From: Rhizopus arrhizus | Taxonomy: Eukaryota > Mucoromycota > Mucoromycetes > Mucorales > Rhizopodaceae | Assembly (NCBI GenBank): GCA_024220505.1 | Contig: JAKZZE010000009.1 | Location: forward strand, 1,684,001-1,748,000 | Direction: 5' to 3' | DNA length: 64,000 nucleotides | Shown here: in pieces, positions 45,253 to 55,889 of the stretch | Layout: each line of letters opens with the position of its first letter | Position numbering within the stretch: position 1 is the stretch's first letter | Program-made: the position numbers and the translations under genes | Notes under the pieces: generated by a model | What the model was told of the DNA's origin: nothing | What the model saw: only the letters and a program-made list of their open reading frames with translations | Databases searched by the model: none

Positions 45253-48200
45253 ATTATATTAAAAAAAGTTTATTCTATCTAGCTTGTCATTGTATGTCAT
45301 TAAAATAAGGGGATGTTATTCCACGTAGCCATACTGTTTTAATAGTTTTCCCTTTTATTCTGTTTAGAATTTTAAAATATACTGTATTCAGGAGTGACAG
45401 AATTTACTAATAATGGCATAAAGAACGAATGGTTCAATTATATAAACCTAATAATTTGCAAGAGTAATTTTCTTATTACGATCCCTTCAACATCTCATCT
45501 ATGAGGCCTTCCATTCCTTCTTGTCAAACTTTATTTACATAAAAGGTGAGTGAACTGCATGCCTTTTTTTTTTTTCCTTTGGTATTGTCTGCTTTATATA
45601 GTAAGATCTTCCTTTTCTTTTTTTAATAGGTACACGACGTACTCCATAACAAAGGAGGTATCTCGTACATGCCATCTTTATTAAAAAGTAGTCTATCACG
45701 TGTTGATAAGAGTAATTGCTTAAATCTTTTTGTTTAATGTTTCACTTCTAGACAATTTTTTTGGGCACATCTTCATGTAATACAAGGTCTATTATTTCTT
45801 TTCAAATGATGTCTGCCTTTTTCATACAAACAATGATACAAGGAATCTAGTGTTTATATTTTTATTTTTATTCGAGTTGTATCAATAAACATGTTCCCTT
45901 CTTATTTGATTCACATGCTGTCAAGCGTGCAAGATATATACTAAATTTCCTATTTTATCAATGAAACATAGTTTCGTTCTGTTTCATTTAACATACAAGC
46001 CATTTCAGTATTAGCAAAGTGATATTCAACACAAAACAGAGATTCATTTTGAAACAGACAGTATGTTATACAGCAGCTGCAATTGTAACTGGAATACGAG
46101 GAGATGCTAGCAACTTGCAAAGTTATACTAACAGGTTCAAAATCCATTCAGATTTGAGACCAATATTCTGCAATTTATCAGCCCCTAAAGTCTCTTGAGT
46201 GCATTCATACCAAAATGTTTTTTATTAAAGTATAAACACATGAAAGAATCATCTTCACCAAAACCTTTTATAACAATGTCTTTTAAAAACTCCAAGTTGG
46301 AATTTAGGTATGTCATTTTTAAACTACTCTAGAGTATCGTTGTATTGAAAATACCATAATTTCCATTTAGATACTTTAAAAGGACACTTTAAAAATAAAA
46401 TGAGCGAGTATACAGTCTTTTTTTTATTACTTCAAACCAGCTACACAAATTTGTTGTGGAACGGAACCCTGAATTGATTACATGTTTTTCCTGACCTAGC
46501 TTCAGCAGCTTCTATTTTGAGGTTCAGTATGACCTATGTTCTGTAAAGCCGCGATTTATTTAACAAAAATAAATTCTGTTATCATTTCACTTTATATCTT
46601 TAGGGCGCACATTTATGGACATACGGGTGGAAAATATCTCAAGTGAAAATGTGGCATAAAATCAACCAAGGACCCATTGGGTTACTCTTTGAGGAATTTC
46701 ATTCAGCGTTTAGATGACGTCTACTTATAAGATTAAATAAATCTACGGAAAGAGACCCACATATGATAATCAAGCTAGAATTATGAATAATATGGGAAAA
46801 CAATGTGCTAAATCATGAAATATACATGATTTTCTCTGTTTTCAATCCAGCAAAGGAATCGATGGCATATCCCTAAACAAGATCAAATTTAGAGATCTGT
46901 TCATGCAGATGGACTACGAGTGCCTTAGGAGATTGAGCATCCGTAATATCACCGATAAGAAAAGACTTTTTTTTTTAGGTGTACGATACCAACAGAAAAA
47001 ATTCATATCATAACTAAGGAGAAGCAAGTCCAAGAGATCACTAACCAGGTATCCTGGTATCCATTTACCGGCACAATGCAAGTGGCAATAGCACGCTAGA
47101 GCATTTGACTTTAAAAGCTTTGGCAACAAACCCGCGCCCACAATAATGACGCAGAAAATTCTTTTCTTGTATTTTCTTGGAGTCGATCCCTAAAAATAAT
47201 AGAACACCTTTGATCTAAAGAGACAATACTACTTGTACCTCTCTGGACCACCCAAGGCTGGTATCCTGTGACATTGGGGATAACGAGCCACTGACCACTA
47301 CTTTTAAAACTCAGTAAACAATGGACACTCATTGCTTGGAAAGCCATCAAACAAAATTAATAAAAAAAGAAAGATTAGGATAACCCCATTTCCCGAGCTT
47401 TTGAATAACAAAGTTAGAACACAAACACAACAAATATATAAAACAAGCTAGTGGATTTTTGGGCTACTTTTGAACAATTAACATTACTTAATCCAGCATT
47501 TGAGGATACATTGTACAACCATTGAACTAACCTTTCGAGTATCTGTGGCTCTAATTCTGCTTGTTGCAAATAAATTTGACATGTTTGATTACATCTCAAG
47601 AAAAAGACTTTATCTTCATTATTATTTTTTGTTTTTGGTTGTGAAAGACAATATTCCTATCGAATGTCTATTATGCTACAGCGTTTACGAATGAAATTGA
47701 GATTATTTTACAAAAAGTTTTTTTTTTTTTTTTAAAAAAGTTCAAGTCATGAACTTGTATGTACACATGCTTGTTATAAAATCAAGTGCAAGCAGCAACA
47801 GCTTTTAATATAAAAAAATTATAGCTTTTAAAGAAGCTTTCAGTGAGAAAAGACTTTTAGTATTGTTTCAAGAACCCAATCAAAAAGAACTATTGTTCAG
47901 GTTCGGATTCCGATGACGAAACACACTCAACATGTTTTGTGCAAATAGAGTAGCTTAGCGATATCAGTTGGTGTTGATAACTAAATAAATCTTGATTGGT
48001 TGGATGGAATCTTTTGTTATCTAATTTTATACTCAAATCCAATCAAATAAGCTCTTATTCAGCTATAGTTAAAACTCAATTAGGTCCACTTGCGAATAAA
48101 AATTGTGTGAGTCACTTATCGATGAAGAGAAAAAGGCAATAAGAGTTGTACAAGAACATACAAGAAGACATAAAGCGAACAAGCGTAACAAGTGTATCGG

Positions 48201-48568
48201 AACAAACGTTTTTTTGGTTATGTTTTCACATGACAAGTTCTTTTTTTTTGTTTTGTTTTCTTCTTTTTTTTTTACATGTTTCTTTAAAGCAAAGATATAA
48301 AACAAAAGGGTAAATAAACACATATGAAAAAAAATAAACTAAAAGTGTGCCTTATTCTCATGGACTTTATTTTACCCTTCAAATGCGTCTATCATCGGTA
48401 CTTTAACTCTTTGTACACAAAACATATCCTAACCAGAAAAAAAAAAAATAAAATAAAAAAAAAGCTTCTTGTCACTCTTTTCTCTCCCTCTCTTTTACTT
48501 TTCTTTTTTCAGTAACGTACTGATTCCTTTACTTTAAATTTCATATATTTATTTGAAGCATTTTTTTC
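45253..48568. other. 3.3-kb intergenic region with possible decayed coding sequence
   Basis: No intact gene. On the minus strand between about 47350 and 46780, short runs read like protein (AFQAMSVHCLLSFKSSGQWL, GKWIPGYLVSDLLDLLLLSY, GDITDAQSPKALVVHLHEQI), broken by stops and frameshifts. I cannot assign a family; a decayed gene or transposon is the likeliest explanation. The remainder is AT-rich with homopolymers. Confidence 0.4.
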
Positions 48569-49579
48569 ATGGCTGAATCAGACGATTACTTGCTTATGTC
48601 CTCCTCGGATATGTTTGGAAAAGATCACCTTCTTTCAAACTTTTTGCAAGATTCATCTCCTCTATCGCCTGTTGCTGAAACAAGTTTCCCTTCACCTGCT
48701 TCATCTGTGGAGTCTGTAGAGGATCAAGATAATTCAATGTCTATCGATCCTTCCGTCTTGCAAAATTTGCCTCTTTCTGTCTTACAATCCTTGGCTGCCA
48801 TGTATCAACAACAAGATGCTTCAAGTGTTCAACCAGAAAACTTTGATCAATTTGTCAAGTTTGAAGAAGAAAAATCAAACGATTCATCCTCTCATCTTTC
48901 AACCACAAATCTTGCTGCTATCAGTAATACAAAAACCAAAGGAAAATCTTTTCGTCCTCCTCGTCAATTAGAATGTTTCAATTGTCACGTCACCAAGACT
49001 CCTCTCTGGCGTAGGACTCCTGATAGAGCTCATTCACTCTGTAATGCCTGTGGTCTTTATTATAAACAATACGGTACACATCGTCCTCTTCATGTTCGTC
49101 AAAAGCAGCAAATACCACCAACAAACAAGGAACAATCAAGTCCTGTAAGTACGGATGTGTCTTACTCTACAGAATCCAGTGCTCATCCACCACGTCCCCT
49201 TCATCAAGACAATCCAAAACAAACCAAGTACGAACAAGATCAGACTCTACATAAAATGAACGATGGCGAGTTGGTTTATGACGCATGCCATTATAACAAC
49301 ATGAATTCCGCTGGCGAGAAAAAGCGTCGTCGCTCAAGTTTTAAACAGGAAGAATTGGAAAGACCGAATAAGATGCCTGCTTCACCGGCTTTATTTCCTG
49401 TACAACAATCAACACCACAAGGTATCATACAATCAAAAGAATGGGCCGAGATTGATGACAGTCGATTCAAGACATTACTTGGTCGTATGAATACACAGCA
49501 AATGCATGGTTTCTTGAGTATGCTTGAACGTCGATGTGCCATCTTACGCTCTATTCTTATGCCTCACCAACAAGAATAA
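48569..49579 (+). CDS. GATA-type zinc finger transcription factor
   Basis: An intronless 336-aa frame. A Ser/Asp-rich N-terminal half, probably an activation region, precedes one GATA finger: [20 protein letters not shown] then [14 protein letters not shown], i.e. C-X2-C-X18-C-X2-C with the usual TPLWRR and LCNACGLY. The following [10 protein letters not shown] is the basic tail that contacts DNA. Near the C-terminus a basic patch ([12 protein letters not shown]) could be a nuclear localisation signal. An 18-residue loop is found in one branch of fungal GATA factors; nitrogen or light control is possible but not shown here. Confidence 0.92.
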   Translation: MAESDDYLLMSSSDMFGKDHLLSNFLQDSSPLSPVAETSFPSPASSVESVEDQDNSMSIDPSVLQNLPLSVLQSLAAMYQQQDASSVQPENFDQFVKFEEEKSNDSSSHLSTTNLAAISNTKTKGKSFRPPRQLECFNCHVTKTPLWRRTPDRAHSLCNACGLYYKQYGTHRPLHVRQKQQIPPTNKEQSSPVSTDVSYSTESSAHPPRPLHQDNPKQTKYEQDQTLHKMNDGELVYDACHYNNMNSAGEKKRRRSSFKQEELERPNKMPASPALFPVQQSTPQGIIQSKEWAEIDDSRFKTLLGRMNTQQMHGFLSMLERRCAILRSILMPHQQE

Positions 49580-50509
49580 CTATTTGTAAATTTTTTTTAT
49601 TTTTTATAAGCTTTTTTTATTATAAAAACAAGGGCTTTTGTAAATGTTCAACACATGCATGGAATAAATTCCATGATATATTATTTATATATCTTGCTTT
49701 CCCCCCTCCTCCTCCTCCTCCCTCTTTCATCTTATACCGTTCAACACTCTTTAATAAATTATACTTTTTTGAAACACAATTTCCCACGGTGATTTTTTTT
49801 TTGTATTGCTTTCAGGAAGCGATGATTATTAAGCTTGATACAAGTACAACAATCAAAAAAAAAAAAAAAGATTATGGCTTACTTTATTCACTAGAAAACA
49901 AAAAAGCTGTATTCAGTTCATTGAAGTCTTTAGTTTTTAAATCAACTTGACATCTCTGTCCGTGTCACGAAAAAAAAAAAAAAAAAAAAAAGCTGAATAT
50001 TCTGTTATAGTGTGTCAGCATTTGGAGCTACTTAACTCCCTTTGTTTCATCTCCTATTCATAACTAATTAGATTTTGTTACCTTCTTACGTTATAGAAAG
50101 ACAAAGGGGAAAGAAGGAGTGTACATGTGTTGGAAAAGTAGTTATTTGATTTGAATCGCTGCATCTTACAAGATAAACACAAGTTCATTTTAAGCTTTTC
50201 TTATAAACTATAAAATTCGGTAAAGACATAACTTGATAATAACAGTGATAAAAAAGCGATACTATGCATGACATGTTTGACTATCACTTCTAATGTTGAC
50301 TAATAGTATTTGGTAAACCATCCAGTAACTTGCAACTTTAATAAGTTGACTATGAAGCTTTAATGAGCCACTGTAAGTTTTTATAGCATTTTTTTTTCTT
50401 CCGCTCTCTTTGTAGAATAGTGGTTTATTTGCGTAGTCGATCGATACATGATCATTAGCTTTATGAGCCAAATGACTGGAGAGAGCTGATAGTAGCTCAA
50501 CTTGCCCTA

Positions 50510-50540
<31 letters not shown>

Positions 50541-53500
50541 CATTTGAGCATCACAGCAATGACTATTTAAATAGACAATACGACATTAATAAGCAAGTAT
50601 AATGTCTCTTAACCATAGGATTATGAAAAATGACTGTGACGATTACTGAGTTACCTTGCAAGACAAGTATATTCATGGCATCGACATGGCTATTGAGGGG
50701 TCATGCTATCTACATAATAAATAAATGGCAGATTTTCATTCAATTCAAAGACACATCCAGCGATAGTAAGAAGCCAAACGATACAGGTCTATTTACAGAT
50801 TAGTCAATACGCCTTCGACCAAAATACGTGCCTTGGGGTCTATATCCAGATTAAGTAGAATTGAATAATTGTTGAATTTATAGAAAATGAAAACAACGCT
50901 CATGCTATATTTATAGAAAGGCTTTTTTTTCTCTTGTCTTCCTCTTTTTTTTATCGTTGTTTGATTAAATACAAATGATATAACACTTATATAGGATATC
51001 CAAATGAAAGCTATGTGTAACTGAAGTTAGCCAAGTAATAGAGCTGTATAGCATCAAATCAAGAATGATCTAAATCTTTTCTTTGTCTAATACGATAATA
51101 AACATTCTTTTTATACATGGAGAAGCACTTGTTTCATGTCAGTAAGACATAATGGTACGTACTTAAAGTACCTTGTATGAATATTCTATTTATATCAGTG
51201 ACATTAATGTCAAATGTTTGGCATAATGCTTCTTTTGCTTGCCGCTTCCGACTTATTTAGACCAGACTACTGAAAAAAGAAAGCCGATACTATATTCCTT
51301 AGATAAATCTTGGCTACTTTTCAAGAAACTCATAATTTTCATGATCTCATGTAAAAATAAAGAAATCTGTTATTTCTCCATCCTTTAAATGAGAAAGAGA
51401 GAGATATTGCTGAATACCCCTTTCACAAAGTGCCTCAAAAAATATACTGGTTTCTACTTTTTTAGGTGCAAAAGCAAAAGGGGTGTAGTTTAAACATGAT
51501 GCGCGTACAGGCTATATGCAGAGGGTGCTTATACTAATGGTATAAAGTGAATAGAAAAAGGTAGCATTAAATATAGCGTATCATAAAACTTGTTACTTTT
51601 AACCCTTTTCAAGTTCAGGGATAGGCAGGTAAAACAGAAATATTCAAATCTTGAGATGATGAGTGAAGTTTAACTATAATGTATATGACATATAAAGGAC
51701 TTTTTAGGTAAAATAAAGAACTGATGGCTTATAGTGTCCTTTCTGAAATTAACATGTGTATGACATTACAATCTTTTCGTTTATTAAAAACATGATTAAT
51801 ATCAATATAAGCACTGTTACTCCTTTGTATGCTGAGAGGATCTTAATGGTCCCGATTAAAAGAAAAAAAAAACAAGAGAGAGAGATTGATCACGTTCAGA
51901 TGAGTAAAACAGTATTAATAAATAGCAATAAAGAGTAAATTTATTTTTATACATTAAACAAGAAACTGAGGAGGCATACCAATTTTTATAAAGTAATAAC
52001 CTATCGAAAGTATAAGCAAAATAGAGATGCAATTTACCTTCTTTCTTATCAATCGTAAGTGGGTGTTTTACTATACAAACAAAGATGGACGTACATACAA
52101 GATATTTTATTCTCGAGTGATTTTGCCCACCCAGATTATCCTTAGGGCTTATACATCTTTTTATCTAAAATGTATATAGTATGAATTATGAAACAATAAA
52201 AAGAAGTCTATTACATACATCTATCCTGTACAAACTCACATTCACTTTCTCTCTCTGTTCACCAAACCATGTACTCCCTTTATTTCCCTGCCTTTATGCT
52301 GAACTGCAAACAAACCATAAACCCTTTTAGGCTCTATCTAATATCAGCTTTTTATTTTTCAAGGAAAAATAGGTTAATTCAAGGTGTTTTATAGAGGTAT
52401 GATTCATTGTCAGTAGCTTCGTTTGTCTCAAATATGCTTTCTTTTTGAAATGAATGTACGATAGTGACTTCATTGACTGACTGCACGGGTGATACTTTAA
52501 GGGCAAGGGGGCATGTAGATATATTAGGTTATCATTAGCTTGATTTAATCGTGTGTCTCGAGGGAGAATAGGATAGTGACATATAAAATAGAAAATATGT
52601 AGGATACTTGGAAATCACTGAACAGAAAGATCTATTTCCCGTTAGATACCCTGCTTCATCACTCCTTTAAGATACTGAATACATTTTTCATCTTTAATGA
52701 ATAAAGAAAATGAATAAATATACACCTTGTTTCATTTGCTATTTTTAAACTGACTGGTATTTTCACTTAAATTGAAGTATAAGTTTTTAAATAATATACA
52801 TATTTCAAAAGACAAAAATAGACGGCTTCTTTTCTTGACTAATTGATCTTTGATATGATATTGATGGACTTTATGAAAGGACTATTGTCCCTAAATGTTG
52901 ATTTTCAATATATTTCAATTGATACTGTCAATACAAAAGAATAAAGACAAAGAAAGAAAGAGAGAAAAGAAAGGATCTGAGGAAATGAACAGTTATACAG
53001 TTGGTTCGTTATTTATCCACTCCTATTACTTGAAGTACTGACTCTCTTGTCATCCAACCTGCTCATCTCATATAGTACTTTTTCTTTCCCTTCTTAAATC
53101 CTTTTGATCTCCTGCTTAATTCAATGCTTTCGAGGGGAAGCTTACTAGAAAAAAAAAGTTTCACGATTGAATACTAAAGGTAGGTAATTGCATATATATT
53201 TATTCTTTAAATGTAAAATAAAAGAAGCAATCTGGTTTATAGACTATTTTCGATTGATCACCAGAAATTTTAGTAGTCTTACTGCTCAGTAAAGTTTTTA
53301 TGATGATGTTACGCGGAAGTAAATAAAAAGCACTCCTATTTCCCTATTAAATCTTAGAAAAAATGAGGGTAATTAAAGGAGAAAAGGGAATTGAAAATAG
53401 GGAGATGATAATACAGAAATTGATCAAGTTAAACAGCCAAAGAAACGAAAAAAAAAGCCCAGATTTAATCTCTTTTCTTTTTTTCTTTTTTGCTGTATGT

Positions 53501-54234
53501 GAGAATAGTATTACCAATGTTTGTATTTGGGATTATACGCAAAATAAGCTGCAAATCAGAACATTCTTGAGTCTCTAATAGAAAGATATTGCTACTTTAA
53601 GAAAAGTCCGTTGACAATCACTTTGCTAGTTTTACGTTTATTTTTTTAATGCGAGCCTTAACCAAGGTACTGCATAAAGAGGATCTGAAGATGATCTTCT
53701 GTAACATAATGATTAAGTAATGACTTTTTTGTATTAACCTGAGACATGAGACAAGAGCATCTGCCTTGATAAATAACAGTACTACACAAAGTATAGTTAA
53801 ATATAGTGAATTTAACATTGGCTACATTGAACCCATCAATCATAATTTTTTTTTGATGTAGCACAATATTATCTGTCAACCATTTTAGGAGATCAAAATA
53901 TTTACTTTACTGCATGATCGACTTTGCTACACAAGGAAAAAAAAAATCACTAGTAATAATAATAGAAATATGCACTCACCATGTGCTTTATAGTTCACAC
54001 AGCTCCTTTTTCCCTCCCCTTCCATCCCTTTCTTTACCAAGTTAGAATGATCACCAATGAAGAACTAAGCTACTTTACTGTAATAAAATGGAAAAAAAAG
54101 GAGAATACAATCATATAAAAAGACTCTCCTTTCTTCTTTTCTTTTTCATATCATCTTTTTTTACTGTAAAAAACTACATCGTTTTATTACATCTTCTCTC
54201 TCTTTTTGAACTAGTATAGAATTATAAAAAACAA
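49580..54234. other. 4.65-kb gene-free region
   Basis: The longest stretch without a supported gene. I scanned both strands for conserved peptide runs, tRNA B boxes and transposase motifs and found none. It contains A/T homopolymers (A20 near 49971, T30 near 50512), C/T-rich leaders and no obvious tandem array. The last 120 bp are the promoter of the secreted repeat protein. Confidence 0.45.
54114..54120 (+). promoter_or_regulatory. TATA box upstream of secreted repeat protein
   Basis: TATAAAA lies 115 bp before the first codon at 54235 and is followed by a CT-rich stretch (CTCTCCTTTCTTCTTTTC), the usual architecture of strongly expressed fungal genes. Assigned by sequence and position only. 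Confidence 0.45.
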
Positions 54235-55533
54235 ATGAAGTTACTCTCCCTTGGTTTGATTGCTGCTTCCCTTGCTGCAGTTTTGGTTGAAAGCGCTGCT
54301 ATTCCTGAACGTAGATCAGTAGCCACGGTTAAAGATGTTGATGTCAAGGCCAAGGGCATTCTTACTAACAACTTGAACTGCCTTAGAGTCAAAAACATTG
54401 CTAATAATGCCAAAGTTAATGTTGCTCGCCGTAATTTAGTCACGGTCAAGGATGTCGATGTCAAGGCCAAGAATATTGCCAAGAATAACTTAAACAATGC
54501 TAAAGTTCACAATATTCTTAATGATCTCAAAGTTAATGTTCTCAAACGTCGTGATGTAGTCAAGGTCAAGGATGTTGATGCCAAGGTCAAGGATGTTCTT
54601 ACGGATAATGCAAACAATCTTCACGTTCACGACATTGCTAACAATGCCAAGGTTAATGTTGCTCGTCGTAATGTAGCTACGGTCAAGGATGTCGATGTTT
54701 TAGTCAAGGATGTTGCCACCGATAACTTAAACGATCTTCACGTTCACAACATTGCTAACAAAGCCAAGGTTAATGTTCTCAATCGTCGTAATGTAGCTAC
54801 GGTCAAGGATGTCGATGTTTTAGTCAAGGATGTTGCCACCGATAACTTAAACGATCTTCACGTTCACAACATTGCTAATAAACCCAAAGTTAATGTTCTC
54901 AATCGTCGTGATGTGGTCAAGGTCAAGGATGTCGATGTTTTAGTCAAGAATGTTGCCACCGATAACTTGAATGATGCTAAAATTCACAACATTGCTAACA
55001 AAGCCAAGGTTAATGTCCTCAATCGCCGTGATGTTGTTAAAGCTGTCGACGATAACGTTACTTTGAAACATATTATTGAAAACAACTTAAATGATGCTGA
55101 TATCCACAATATTGCTAATGGTATCAAAGTTAATGTGTTGAGCGATGATTGCGATGTCTGCGATGGCCATGACGGTGATGACAACGATGATAACAACGAT
55201 GATGGCGATCATGATGACAATGGCGATGATGCTGATTGCGATGATAGCGACAATGGTAATGATGGTGACAATGGTGACAATGGTGACCACAGTGACAATG
55301 GTGACAATGGTGATAACGGTGACCACAGTGACAATGGTGACAATGGTGACAATGGTGATGATGCTGACTGTGATGATGGTGACAGTGGTAATGGTGACAG
55401 TGGTAATGGTGACAGTGGTAATGGTGGTGATCACAATGACGGTAACGACAATGGCAATGACCACGATGGCCATGATGACAATCATGGAAATGATGGTGAT
55501 AACAATGGTGATAGCAGCGAAAACTGCGATTAG
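54235..55533 (+). CDS. secreted Kex2-processed repeat precursor with Asp-rich tail
   Basis: An intronless 432-aa frame. Residues 1-21 form a signal peptide (KLLSLGLIAASLAAVLVESA), then a short AIPERR pro-segment. Seven tandem repeats of 39-40 residues follow: 28-66, 67-106, 107-145, 146-185, 186-225, 226-265 and 266-305. Each of the first six ends in Arg-Arg, and a further Arg-Arg precedes the first. The repeat theme is VKDVDVLVKDVATDNLND then IHNIANKAKVNVLNRR. Dibasic ends are the recognition site of the Golgi protease Kex2, so the chain should be cut into six ~38-residue peptides. The seventh repeat is diverged (DDNVTLKHIIENNLNDADIH) and ends SDD instead of RR. The last ~130 residues are Asp/Gly/Asn with His and six Cys (CDVC, two ADC, ENC). 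This fits the KEP class of fungal precursors (mating-factor and repellent-type proteins); the acidic tail is unusual. Confidence 0.85.
   Translation: MKLLSLGLIAASLAAVLVESAAIPERRSVATVKDVDVKAKGILTNNLNCLRVKNIANNAKVNVARRNLVTVKDVDVKAKNIAKNNLNNAKVHNILNDLKVNVLKRRDVVKVKDVDAKVKDVLTDNANNLHVHDIANNAKVNVARRNVATVKDVDVLVKDVATDNLNDLHVHNIANKAKVNVLNRRNVATVKDVDVLVKDVATDNLNDLHVHNIANKPKVNVLNRRDVVKVKDVDVLVKNVATDNLNDAKIHNIANKAKVNVLNRRDVVKAVDDNVTLKHIIENNLNDADIHNIANGIKVNVLSDDCDVCDGHDGDDNDDNNDDGDHDDNGDDADCDDSDNGNDGDNGDNGDHSDNGDNGDNGDHSDNGDNGDNGDDADCDDGDSGNGDSGNGDSGNGGDHNDGNDNGNDHDGHDDNHGNDGDNNGDSSENCD
54316..55149 (+). repeat. seven 117-120 bp coding repeats
   Basis: In-frame tandem repeats underlying the Arg-Arg-bounded peptide units. 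Units 4 (54670-54789) and 5 (54790-54909) differ at only three of 120 positions by eye, so they arose by recent duplication. Units 1-3 and 7 are clearly more diverged. Confidence 0.9.
55250..55440 (+). repeat. minisatellite encoding the Asp/Gly/Asn tail
   Basis: Imperfect GGTGACAAT-type 9-bp repeats. They include a 36-bp unit starting gaccacagtgacaat at 55285 and again at 55321, and three exact tandem copies of gacagtggtaatggt (55381-55425). Unit lengths are all multiples of three, so copy changes keep the frame. Confidence 0.9.
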
Positions 55534-55889
55534 ATTATTAAATCATCATTGTGTCTTAACGAGTATTTTATTCTCCTTCCAGGGGATTAAATTGATTTAA
55601 TTTTATTTTATCATTTTTATCATTTTCTCTTATAAATCGAAAAGCCTTTATAATAAAAAGTCTGTAGTCATTAATATCCTTATTCGTTTATAATTTGAAA
55701 GAGCAAAATCATTTTCAGTATTACATGGCATTAAAAAATATAATCTTTCAATCGCTATTCAGTTGAATAACTATATTCACTCTTTTCTTGACAATTTTTG
55801 TCCCGCTCCGTAAAAAAAAAAAAAAAAAAAAGAGGATTTGGAGCGGGTTTACTCATTTATTTGACATTGAATAACAAAGAAAAACTATA
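55534..55889. other. intergenic
   Basis: 3' flank of the repeat protein and promoter of the zinc-cluster gene. An inverted pair, GTCCCGCTCC (55800) and GGAGCGGGTT (55840), flanks an A19 tract and could form a hairpin. No gene was seen. Confidence 0.4.

Noticed and set aside
54316..55149. CRISPR-like array from regularly spaced repeats
   Set aside because: The repeats are 117-120 bp, contiguous, in frame and coding, in a eukaryotic gene. There are no short palindromic repeats with unique spacers.
55087..55600. Long Thr/Ile/Met-rich frames on both strands over the repeat protein tail
   Set aside because: By-products of the GGTGACAAT minisatellite read in other frames; composition is a pure repeat effect.
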